5,453 bases of DNA from an uncultured Selenomonadaceae bacterium (GCA_905236325.1 CAJOPJ010000058.1:1-5453); one strand, 5' to 3'; counted from the first letter of the stretch, positions 1-5,377 are shown. Notes: generated by a model from the letters alone, not told the origin. Numbers and translations: made by a program.

Positions 1-1
1 C

Positions 2-115
2 TTTATTTATGTAAATCGCCACGACGACGGCACAGGTGATTTTTCACGCAGCAAAAAAGACAGTTTCTATTGGTACAAAAAAGTTATTGCCTCAAATGGC
101 GCAGATTTAGATTAA
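2..115 (+). CDS. Glycoside hydrolase family 1, C-terminal end (probable 6-phospho-beta-glucosidase), partial
   Basis: Only the last 37 codons and the TAA stop (113-115) are inside the window. The tail begins FIYVNRHDDGTGDFSR and continues KKDSFYWYKKVIASNG. This is the usual end of family 1 glycosidases of the BglA/AscB type: a Y-V-(D/N) strand, an acidic Gly-rich turn, then K(K/D)SF.WY..VI..NG. Such enzymes act in the cytoplasm on phosphorylated beta-glucosides (cellobiose, arbutin, salicin) brought in by PTS transporters. The SF.WY helix packs beside the active site, but the catalytic glutamates and the phosphate-binding residues lie upstream, outside the window. The family assignment is fairly secure; 6-phospho versus plain beta-glucosidase is an inference from the tail alone. 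A strong terminator follows 17 bases after the stop, so the gene is the last of its unit and separate from uvrB. Confidence 0.8.
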   Translation, partial: FIYVNRHDDGTGDFSRSKKDSFYWYKKVIASNGADLD

Positions 116-132
116 TATTTAATTTGCATTGA

Positions 133-160
133 CCGCTCCAAGTCGAGCGGCTTTTTTTTT
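133..160 (+). terminator. Intrinsic terminator after the family 1 glycosidase
   Basis: CCGCTC (133-138) pairs with GAGCGG (145-150) around a six-base loop. One C follows, then nine T (152-160). This is a textbook Rho-independent terminator on the + strand. It isolates uvrB from the glycosidase gene. Confidence 0.9.
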
Positions 161-181
161 GCAGGAAATTTTTTTATTGCG

Positions 182-210
182 TTGAAGTTTTTTCAAGAAA
201 AATTTTTAAG
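182..210 (+). promoter_or_regulatory. Weak candidate uvrB promoter with a small dyad
   Basis: TTGAAG (182-187) could be a -35 box, with TTTAAG (205-210) 17 bases later as a poor -10 (four of six matches). TTGAA (182-186) and TTCAA (192-196) form a five-base inverted repeat across five bases, overlapping the candidate -35. If the -10 is real, the transcript would start very close to the ribosome-binding site. No GAAC-N4-GTTC site, the usual LexA box of Firmicutes, is visible between 116 and 230. After the terminator uvrB needs some promoter in this gap, but this exact placement is a guess. Confidence 0.25.
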
Positions 211-223
211 CAGGTTAAGCAGG
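206..223 (+). repeat. Tandem 9-base duplication at the uvrB ribosome-binding site
   Basis: TTAAGCAGG occurs twice head to tail (206-214 and 215-223), directly before the GTGAAATT that leads to the uvrB ATG. The second copy supplies the working Shine-Dalgarno AGGTG (221-225), five bases before the start. The first copy puts a second AGG nine bases further upstream. The repeat is perfect and looks like a slippage duplication. Confidence 0.75.
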
Positions 224-230
224 TGAAATT

Positions 231-2216
231 ATGCAGGAAAAACCTTTCAAAGTTTACGCACCATTTCAGCCGACAGGTGATCAGCCGCAAGCAATACAAA
301 ATTTAGCTGAAGGACTGCGCGACGGCTTGGCAGCGCAAGTTCTGCTTGGAGCAACAGGCACAGGAAAAACTTACACAATCGCAAAAGTCATTGAACAAAT
401 TCAATTGCCGACTTTGGTTATTGCGCATAACAAAACTTTAGCAGCGCAACTTGCCGCCGAGTTCAAAAGCTTTTTTCCTGAAAATTTTGTCGGCTACTTC
501 GTCAGCTACTACGACTATTATCAGCCTGAAGCATATCTGCCGGCTACTGATACCTACATTGAAAAAGACGCGTCAATCAATGATGAAATAGATCAAATGC
601 GCCACAGCGCAACCTGTAGTTTGTTTGAGCGGCGCGATGTGATTATTGTTGCAAGCGTCAGTTGCATTTATGGTCTGGGTTCGCCTGAAAATTATCACAA
701 GCTGGTTTTGCACATTTACAAAGGTCAGCAAATTCAGCGCGAAGAAATTTTGCAAAGATTAGTTGCAATTCGCTATGAACGCAACGACATGATTATTGAA
801 CGCGGCAAGTTCAGAGTGCGCGGCGATTGTTTAGAAATTACGCCGGCAGGTTATAACGGCAGGGCGATTAGAATTGAACTTTTCGGCGACGAAGTTGAAA
901 AAATTTCTGAATTTGAAATTGTCAGCGGCAAAGTTGAAGGCGTACGCAATGAAGTTTTTATTTTTCCTGCGTCGCATTATGTAGCAGATTTGGACGATAT
1001 GAAACGCGCAGAAAAAAATATTCGCACCGAACTTGCCGAGCAGATAATTTTTTTTCAAAACAACAACAAACTTATCGAGGCGCAACGCATTGAACAGCGT
1101 ACAAATTTTGACTTGGAAATGATTCAGGAGATGGGCTACTGCAGTGGAATAGAAAATTATTCGCGACACTTGACAGGCAGAAAACCAGGCGAACCGCCTT
1201 TCACGCTGATTGATTATTTTCCACAAAATTTTTTAACTGTGATTGATGAATCGCATGTAACATTGCCGCAAGTTCGTGCAATGTTTAATGGCGACCAATC
1301 CAGAAAATCTGTTTTAATCGACAATGGCTTTAGGCTGCCCAGCGCAAAGGATAATCGCCCACTGACTTTCGAGGAGTTCAACCAAAAAATTCGGCAGGTG
1401 ATTTATGTTTCGGCAACGCCTGCGCCTTATGAACTTTCAAAGTCAGGGCAAACTGTTGAACAAATTATCAGACCAACAGGCTTGCTTGATCCTGTCGTGG
1501 AAGTAAGACCGATAGAAAATCAAATCGACGACTTAATTACAGAAATTCAAAAGCGCGTAGAACTTCACGAACGCATTTTAATAACAACGCTGACAAAAAA
1601 ATTTGCAGAAGAACTTACAGATTATTTGACAAGCGCAGGAATTAAAGTAAAATATCTACATTCGGACGTTGTGACAATCGAACGCGCAGAAATTATTCAC
1701 GACCTCCGCGCAGGAAAATTTGACGCGCTTGTCGGAATAAATCTTTTGCGCGAAGGCTTAGATATGCCTGAAGTTTCGCTGATAGCAATTTTGGACGCGG
1801 ATAAAGAAGGCTTTTTGCGTTCAGAAACTTCGCTGATTCAGACAATAGGACGCGCAGCAAGAAATGCAAATGGCAAGGTAATTTTGTACGCAGAAAAAAT
1901 TACCGACTCAATGCAACGCGCCATGACTGAAACTTTACGCCGCAGAAAAATTCAGCAGGACTACAATTTAAAAAATCACATCACTCCGCAGACAATACAA
2001 AAACCTGTTGCGCCGATTATTGAACTGCCGCTGAAAAAATCTGCAAAAACTTCCGGCAAGTCGACCGGCGAAGTTATTAAAAAACTTTCAGCTTCGCAAC
2101 GCAAGAATTTAGTTAAAACTTTGACGGCTGAAATGCGCGAGGCTTCTAAAAATCTTGAGTTTGAAAAAGCCGCCGAACTTCGCGATTTAATTTTAAGATT
2201 GGAGGACAATTTGTAG
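231..2216 (+). CDS. uvrB: UvrABC excinuclease subunit B
   Basis: UvrB receives damaged DNA from UvrA, verifies the lesion with its helicase-like core and beta-hairpin, and then recruits UvrC for incision; it acts in the cytoplasm on the chromosome. The 661-residue protein has the usual family length. Visible motifs in order are Walker A GATGTGKT (residues 40-47), the damage-probing hairpin YYDYYQPEAYLP (93-104), the UvrA-interacting domain at roughly 150-250, Walker B box DESH (339-342), the helicase motif QTIGRAARN (537-545) and a C-terminal UVR coiled hairpin (about 627-661, with LEFEKAAELRD) that contacts UvrC. No key residue is missing. The ATG at 231 is chosen because AGGTG lies five bases upstream and the N-terminus PFKVYAPFQPTGDQPQAI matches the family start. 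The upstream terminator makes it the first gene of its unit. uvrA, often adjacent, is not in the window. The downstream regulator gene begins about 60 bases after the stop and may be co-transcribed. Confidence 0.98.
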   Translation: MQEKPFKVYAPFQPTGDQPQAIQNLAEGLRDGLAAQVLLGATGTGKTYTIAKVIEQIQLPTLVIAHNKTLAAQLAAEFKSFFPENFVGYFVSYYDYYQPEAYLPATDTYIEKDASINDEIDQMRHSATCSLFERRDVIIVASVSCIYGLGSPENYHKLVLHIYKGQQIQREEILQRLVAIRYERNDMIIERGKFRVRGDCLEITPAGYNGRAIRIELFGDEVEKISEFEIVSGKVEGVRNEVFIFPASHYVADLDDMKRAEKNIRTELAEQIIFFQNNNKLIEAQRIEQRTNFDLEMIQEMGYCSGIENYSRHLTGRKPGEPPFTLIDYFPQNFLTVIDESHVTLPQVRAMFNGDQSRKSVLIDNGFRLPSAKDNRPLTFEEFNQKIRQVIYVSATPAPYELSKSGQTVEQIIRPTGLLDPVVEVRPIENQIDDLITEIQKRVELHERILITTLTKKFAEELTDYLTSAGIKVKYLHSDVVTIERAEIIHDLRAGKFDALVGINLLREGLDMPEVSLIAILDADKEGFLRSETSLIQTIGRAARNANGKVILYAEKITDSMQRAMTETLRRRKIQQDYNLKNHITPQTIQKPVAPIIELPLKKSAKTSGKSTGEVIKKLSASQRKNLVKTLTAEMREASKNLEFEKAAELRDLILRLEDNL

Positions 2217-2262
2217 GCAATTAGTTTTAGTAATTTTTGTAGTTTATTTGAACCAGTAATTG

Positions 2263-2273
2263 AAGGAGTGATC
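2263..2273 (+). promoter_or_regulatory. Extended Shine-Dalgarno that fixes the regulator start
   Basis: AAGGAGTGATC (2263-2273) is close to the full complement of the 16S rRNA tail and lies a few bases before ATG 2277. The GTG at 2268-2270 is also in frame but sits inside this site, so it cannot be the start. A closely similar GGAGTGAT precedes the TTG start proposed at 5407. Confidence 0.8.
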
Positions 2274-2276
2274 ATC

Positions 2277-3077
2277 ATGAAAGATGAAAACATTTTGTCG
2301 AAAAGGATTTTTGAATCACGCAAAGCATTAAAATTGACGCAGGAAGAACTTGCAAAAAAATTATCAATCACGCCGCAATCAGTGTCGCGTTGGGAAAATG
2401 GACAAAGTCGACCTGATATTGATATGTTGCCGAAGTTGGCTGCGTTTTTCGGCACGACTATTGATTCATTGTTCGGCTATCACGCTGAAAATTTAAAAAT
2501 TTCGGCTTACGAAAAAAATCAGCAATCCGACAAAATTTATCTGCAAGGCGAAATTCAACATATCGTGCACAAGATTTTAGGCTTAATTCCGCCGACAAAA
2601 CCTGTCAGCGTTTTGGTTTGTGGTTGTGCGGACGATACGCCGATTTTTTTGGCTAGGAACGGCTATATTGTTTCTGCGTTTGATAATTCGGAAAAAGTTT
2701 TAAATGACGCAAAATTTTCTGCTGAAAAAGTCGGTGTTAATGTAAATTTTTTTCGCGCAGATATTTTAACTTACAATATTGAAAAAAATTTTGATGTCAT
2801 CTGTACAGGAAAAATTACAAATTATATTCCAAAAAATAGTCGCGAAAAAATTTTCAACATGATTCAGGAAAATACTTCAGTTGGCGGGCTGAATGTTTCA
2901 ATTGCGAAAGTTGATAAAAGTTTTTCAGGCAAACTTGATAAAAATATTTTTGCTTACAATTCTGCAGAACTTTTCAACTATTACAAGCGCGATTGGAAAT
3001 TTGAACTTATGGACGAAGTTTTTATCGGTAAAGAAAATATCTGCGTTGATAATTTAATTGCAAAAAAAATTAAATAA
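2277..3077 (+). CDS. Xre-type helix-turn-helix regulator fused to a TehB-like methyltransferase domain
   Basis: A 266-residue cytoplasmic protein with two parts. Residues about 8-66 form a Cro/CI-type DNA-binding domain: R15-K-A-L-K-L-T-Q-E-E-L-A, then ITPQSVSRWENG with W39-E40-N41-G42 in the recognition region, and a closing DSLFG. Residues about 90-266 resemble class I SAM-dependent methyltransferases of the TehB branch: an ARNGYIVSAFD strand-turn-strand with acidic D136, an NFFRADIL segment like motif II, a NYIPK segment, a GGLNVSIA strand, and an FAYNSAELFNYYKRDWKFE tail like the TehB C-terminus. The glycine loop is degenerate: where the family has (L)GCGxG this protein reads C115-G-C-A-D-D120, so SAM binding or catalysis may be altered or lost. 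The likely role is a transcription factor whose second domain senses SAM or a related ligand, or methylates a small molecule; the target is unknown. It probably reads through from uvrB. The fold calls are from motifs only. Confidence 0.85.
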   Translation: MKDENILSKRIFESRKALKLTQEELAKKLSITPQSVSRWENGQSRPDIDMLPKLAAFFGTTIDSLFGYHAENLKISAYEKNQQSDKIYLQGEIQHIVHKILGLIPPTKPVSVLVCGCADDTPIFLARNGYIVSAFDNSEKVLNDAKFSAEKVGVNVNFFRADILTYNIEKNFDVICTGKITNYIPKNSREKIFNMIQENTSVGGLNVSIAKVDKSFSGKLDKNIFAYNSAELFNYYKRDWKFELMDEVFIGKENICVDNLIAKKIK

Positions 3078-3106
3078 AATATTTCTAAAAAATTTCAAAA
3101 AAAATT

Positions 3107-3129
3107 CTCCGCAATGGAGTTTTTTTTTT
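3107..3129 (+). terminator. Terminator after the regulator gene, probably bidirectional
   Basis: CTCC (3107-3110) and GGAG (3116-3119) pair across a five-base loop, followed by ten T (3120-3129) on the + strand. On the other strand the same hairpin is followed by AA and then eight T (complement of 3097-3104), so it could also stop leftward transcripts that escape the first leuD terminator. The GC stem is short, but it lies 30 bases after the regulator stop in a convergent gap. Confidence 0.7.
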
Positions 3130-3227
3130 ACTTAAAATCTGAATTGAAAAAAATAAATAAAAATATTTCTGAAAATAAAAAATCCTCCACTTTTGGAGGA
3201 AAAATTTTTTTATTTAAAATCAGAATT
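3128..3227 (-). repeat. Imperfect direct repeat of the leuD 3' end, 82-base offset
   Basis: Positions 3128-3145 match 3210-3227 at 16 of 18 bases, and five further T on the left also match. The right copy is the real end of leuD; read on the - strand it codes NSDFK and TAA. The left copy codes the same NSDFK and a stop in its own frame. Both copies are followed by a CTCC/GGAG-type hairpin. The layout suggests a diverged duplication of the gene tail plus terminator. The left copy lies in non-coding sequence and is not expected to be translated. Confidence 0.6.
3177..3200 (-). terminator. Terminator of the leuC-leuD unit
   Basis: TCCTCC (3183-3188) and GGAGGA (3195-3200) form a six-base stem with a six-base loop. 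On the - strand the hairpin is followed by six T (complement of 3177-3182), then A and further T. It starts about ten bases after the leuD stop. Confidence 0.85.
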
Positions 3228-3704
3228 TTTTATGTAGTTAATCAGACCGCCGGCTTTTGCAATTTCTTGAACAAATCCTGGCAAAGGCTGTGATTTAAAT
3301 TTGTCGCCGGTTGTTAAATTTTCAATTGTGCCGGTTGCCGTGTCGATTTTTAAAATATCATTTGCAGAAATTTTTTCAACATCGTTGCCAATTTCCAAAA
3401 GCGGCAAACCAATATTTATGCCGTTTCGATAAAAAATTCTTGCAAAACTTGCCGCAATGACAACAGGCACTCCTGAGGCTTTTATTGCAACAGGCGCATG
3501 TTCACGACTTGAGCCGCAACCAAAATTTTTTCCGCCGACAATAATATCACCGGCTTTAACATTTTTTGCGAAATTTTCATCAATATCGACCATGCAATGT
3601 TTTGCAAGTTCCGCAGGATCGAAAGTATTTAAATATCGCGCAGGAATAATTACATCGGTATCAATATTATCGCCGTAACGCCAAACTTTTCCTTCAATTT
3701 GCAT
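3210..3704 (-). CDS. leuD: 3-isopropylmalate dehydratase, small subunit (type 2 LeuD)
   Basis: With LeuC it forms the enzyme that isomerises 2-isopropylmalate to 3-isopropylmalate in leucine synthesis, in the cytoplasm. The 164-residue length is that of the short LeuD form found in archaea and many anaerobes; the proteobacterial form is near 200. Visible motifs are GDNIDTDVIIPARYL (11-25), the substrate-specificity loop YLNT (24-27), GCGSSREHA (62-70) with the swivelling-domain serine and arginine loop, and ARIFYRNGINIGLP (88-101). ATG 3702-3704 is chosen because GAAAGGAG (complement of 3713-3720) lies eight bases upstream and the N-terminus matches the family. It follows leuC after 55 bases holding an A/T palindrome, and a terminator follows. 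The same family includes homoaconitase and dimethylmalate dehydratase small subunits; the isopropylmalate role is the most common one but is not proved by sequence. Confidence 0.93.
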   Translation of the reverse strand: MQIEGKVWRYGDNIDTDVIIPARYLNTFDPAELAKHCMVDIDENFAKNVKAGDIIVGGKNFGCGSSREHAPVAIKASGVPVVIAASFARIFYRNGINIGLPLLEIGNDVEKISANDILKIDTATGTIENLTTGDKFKSQPLPGFVQEIAKAGGLINYIKNSDFK

Positions 3705-3720
3705 TTAATAATCTCCTTTC

Positions 3721-3741
3721 AATCAAAAAATTTTTTTGATT
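3721..3741. repeat. Perfect A/T palindrome between leuC and leuD
   Basis: AATCAAAAAA (3721-3730) and TTTTTTGATT (3732-3741) are perfect inverted arms around one T. As RNA this is a weak A-U hairpin ending at the start of the leuD Shine-Dalgarno; it could affect mRNA stability or leuD translation, or simply reflect the A/T-run style of the gaps here. Confidence 0.5.
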
Positions 3742-3759
3742 TTAAAAAATTTTTAGCAT

Positions 3760-5016
3760 TTAAATTTCTGCAGGAGTAGAAATTTTTCCTAAAATTGCAG
3801 ATGCAGCCGCAACATATGGACTTGCTAAATAAACTTCGCTGTCAACATGACCCATTCTGCCTCTAAAATTTCTGTTTGTTGTTGAAACGCAACGCTCACC
3901 TGCGCTTAAAATTCCCATGTAACCGCCCAAACAAGGACCGCAAGTCGGACAACTTACAACACAACCTGCGTCGATAAAAATATCAATTAAACCGCGATGA
4001 ACAGCTTCTTTATAAATTGCTTGACTTCCTGGAATTATAATTGCGCGAACATTTTCGTGAATTTTTTTATTTTTTAAAATTTCTGCCGCAATTTCCAAAT
4101 CCTCAAGTCTGCCATTTGTGCAAGAACCGATAACAACTTGATTTATTTTAATTTCTCCGACTTCTTCAACATTTTTAACATTTTCAGGCAAATGAGGCAA
4201 TGCAACTACAGGTTTTAATTCTGACAAATTTATTTCAACAATTTGTGAATATTTTGCATCGGTATCAGCTGCAACCGGTTCATAAGATTTTTTTACGCGT
4301 CCTTCAACATAATTTTTAGTTATTTCATCAAATGGAAAAATTCCGGCTTTTGCTCCGGCTTCAATCGCCATATTTGAAATTGTTAATCTATCAGTCATTG
4401 AAAGTTCAAAAACGCCTTCGCCGGAAAATTCCAAAGCTTTATAAAGTGCACCATCAACGCCAATTTTTCCAATTAAAGTTAAAATAACATCTTTTCCTGA
4501 AATATATTTTGCTTTTTTTCCTGTCAAATGAACATTTATTGCCTCAGGAACTTTAAACCAAGATTTTCCTGTCGCCATACCGACAGCTAAATCAGTTGTG
4601 CCAACGCCTGTTGAAAATCCATTCAACGCGCCGTAAGTGCAAGTGTGAGAATCTGCGCCGATTGTCAACATTCCAGGCGCAACAATTCCAAATTCCGGTA
4701 AAATTACATGCTCAATTCCAACTCGACCTGCCTCATAATAATGTTTAATTTTATTTTTGTGAGCAAAATCGCGCATAATTTTTGCTAAATCTGCGCTTTT
4801 AATATCTTTTGCAGGCTGAAAATGATCAGGTATTAATGCAATTTTTTCTGTATCGAAAACAGGTTTGCCAATTTTTTCAAATTCCTTGATTGAAGGCGGA
4901 CCTGTAACATCATTTGCCAAAACCATATCCAGCGGACAAATTACAAGTTGTCCAGGTTCAACAAAATTTTTTCCTGCATGATGCGCAAGAATTTTTTCAC
5001 TCATTGTCATTCCCAT
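3760..5016 (-). CDS. leuC: 3-isopropylmalate dehydratase, large subunit (type 2 LeuC)
   Basis: The iron-sulfur catalytic subunit that pairs with LeuD in leucine synthesis, converting 2-isopropylmalate to 3-isopropylmalate through isopropylmaleate. The 418 residues match the short LeuC form of anaerobes and archaea rather than the form of about 466 in enterobacteria. Aconitase-family marks are in place: GADSHTCTYGALNGF (120-134) and the three [4Fe-4S] ligands C299 (in GSCTNGR), C359 and C362 (in CPTCGPCLGG). The 60-residue gap between the first two ligands is the same as in E. coli LeuC. The start is the ATG at 5014-5016: AGGAGG (complement of 5024-5029) stands seven bases upstream, while Met3 and Met5 are too far away, and MGMTM.EKILA.HAG is the normal beginning. 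It is the first gene of a leuC-leuD unit driven from 5254-5282 after a long leader. leuA and leuB are not in the window. Homoaconitase or 2,3-dimethylmalate dehydratase large subunits are close alternatives. Confidence 0.95.
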   Translation of the reverse strand: MGMTMSEKILAHHAGKNFVEPGQLVICPLDMVLANDVTGPPSIKEFEKIGKPVFDTEKIALIPDHFQPAKDIKSADLAKIMRDFAHKNKIKHYYEAGRVGIEHVILPEFGIVAPGMLTIGADSHTCTYGALNGFSTGVGTTDLAVGMATGKSWFKVPEAINVHLTGKKAKYISGKDVILTLIGKIGVDGALYKALEFSGEGVFELSMTDRLTISNMAIEAGAKAGIFPFDEITKNYVEGRVKKSYEPVAADTDAKYSQIVEINLSELKPVVALPHLPENVKNVEEVGEIKINQVVIGSCTNGRLEDLEIAAEILKNKKIHENVRAIIIPGSQAIYKEAVHRGLIDIFIDAGCVVSCPTCGPCLGGYMGILSAGERCVSTTNRNFRGRMGHVDSEVYLASPYVAAASAILGKISTPAEI

Positions 5017-5249
5017 AAAAATTCCTCCTAAAAAAATTTCTTAACAAAAAATTTTCTTGCGTACATTTTCTACAAAAAAAAAATTATTCCTGTAAAAAAA
5101 TTTTCAAAAAAAAACTCCAATTCAGAGCAAAAATTTTTTCAAAAATTTTTTTGTAATTTTTTAAAAAAATTTTTTTCTCAAAATCGGCCAGGAGTCGAAA
5201 TCAGCCTTGAAAATTTAAAAGTGGCGTTCTGTCGCGCTTTATAAAAAAT
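5017..5249 (-). promoter_or_regulatory. leuC: Long leuC 5' leader with possible attenuation
   Basis: If transcription starts about seven bases after the -10 box, leuC mRNA has a leader of roughly 230 bases. Its first third (about 5178-5245) is less A/T-rich and can form small hairpins: GCG/CGC around CGACAGAA, and GGC/GCC across GGCTGATTTCGA to CTGGCC. The rest is almost pure A and T runs except for the terminator-like hairpin at 5106-5128. The segment ACTCC (complement of 5191-5195) can pair with GGAGT of that hairpin (complement of 5114-5118), and CTCCT (complement of 5190-5194) can pair with AGGAG of the leuC Shine-Dalgarno. No T-box sequence (AGGGTGGNACC) and no leucine-rich leader peptide with a standard start were found. 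No gene is supported in this stretch on either strand. Confidence 0.4.
5106..5128 (-). terminator. Terminator-like hairpin inside the leuC leader (possible attenuator)
   Basis: On the - strand, GCTCT (complement of 5124-5128) is followed by GAATT and GGAG (complement of 5115-5118), then nine T (complement of 5106-5114). The stem is only four pairs, one of them G-U, so it is weak. Its place between the promoter and the leuC ribosome-binding site fits a conditional terminator. Confidence 0.4.
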
Positions 5250-5253
5250 GCTG

Positions 5254-5282
5254 ATTATAATTTTTGCACGGCTAAAATTCAA
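5254..5282 (-). promoter_or_regulatory. Promoter of leuC-leuD
   Basis: On the - strand, TTGAAT (complement of 5277-5282) and a perfect TATAAT (complement of 5254-5259) stand 17 bases apart, a strong vegetative sigma-factor promoter. The expected start is near 5246-5249. The spacer is part of the right-hand end of a repeated 23-base element, so a protein bound there would block or modulate polymerase. Confidence 0.7.
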
Positions 5283-5310
5283 GAAAAATAATTTCTGCAC
5301 GGCTAAAATT
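5257..5310. repeat. Two 23-base direct repeats with T-N11-A dyads, candidate tandem operators
   Basis: Copies at 5257-5279 and 5288-5310 differ at one base and share TGCACGGCTAAAATT. Their period is 31 bases, about three helical turns. Each carries an inverted repeat with an 11-base centre: AATTT/AAATT in the first copy, and a longer perfect arm pair, AAAAATAATTT (5284-5294) and AAATTATTTTT (5306-5316), in the second. The first copy overlaps the -10 and spacer of the leuC promoter; the second lies just upstream of the -35. The T-N11-A form is that of LysR-type regulator sites. Confidence 0.65.
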
Positions 5311-5331
5311 ATTTTTTCCATCCAAATTTCA

Positions 5332-5377
5332 GCAAAATTTTGCGTCGGAGTTTTTTGTTGCAAAAAATTTTGCGTTG
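5332..5377. repeat. Paired GCAAAA/TTTTGC palindromes before the divergent gene
   Basis: GCAAAATTTTGC (5332-5343) is a perfect 12-base palindrome. GCAAAAAATTTTGC (5360-5373) has the same six-base arms around AA. Both continue with GTCG or GTTG, so they are also direct repeats 28 bases apart. They surround the -35 of the candidate rightward promoter and may be operator sites for the gene starting at 5407. Confidence 0.45.

Noticed and set aside
831..1226. Open frame on the - strand inside uvrB, 131 codons
   Set aside because: It is antisense to a fully conserved gene, has no ribosome-binding site, and its product shows no recognisable domain. The shorter frame at 573-755 (-) is rejected for the same reasons.
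2217..2240. Terminator after uvrB
   Set aside because: The only hairpin is AATTA/TAATT with a seven-base loop and no GC pair; it is too weak to support termination.
2268..2276. GTG at 2268 as start of the HTH-methyltransferase gene
   Set aside because: It lies inside the Shine-Dalgarno AAGGAGTGATC and has no ribosome-binding site of its own; ATG 2277 is correctly spaced.
1976..2455. Open frame on the - strand across the uvrB/regulator junction
   Set aside because: It runs antisense through two convincing genes and their ribosome-binding site; the product has no domain signature.
3457..3678. Open frame on the + strand inside leuD
   Set aside because: It mirrors the conserved leuD coding sequence and has no independent support.
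5099..5113. CodY-like site in the leuC leader
   Set aside because: It matches AATTTTCWGAAAATT at 12 of 15 positions, but it lies in A/T runs where such matches are expected by chance and the second arm is only A. CodY control of leu genes is known in Firmicutes, so a genome-wide motif scan could revive it.
5017..5249. T-box riboswitch for leucine
   Set aside because: No AGGGTGGNACCGCG motif or stem I pattern is visible, and the terminator-like hairpin is too small to be a T-box terminator.
5257..5310. CRISPR-like repeats
   Set aside because: There are only two copies with an eight-base gap, which is too short for a spacer, and they overlap a promoter. Operator sites explain them better.
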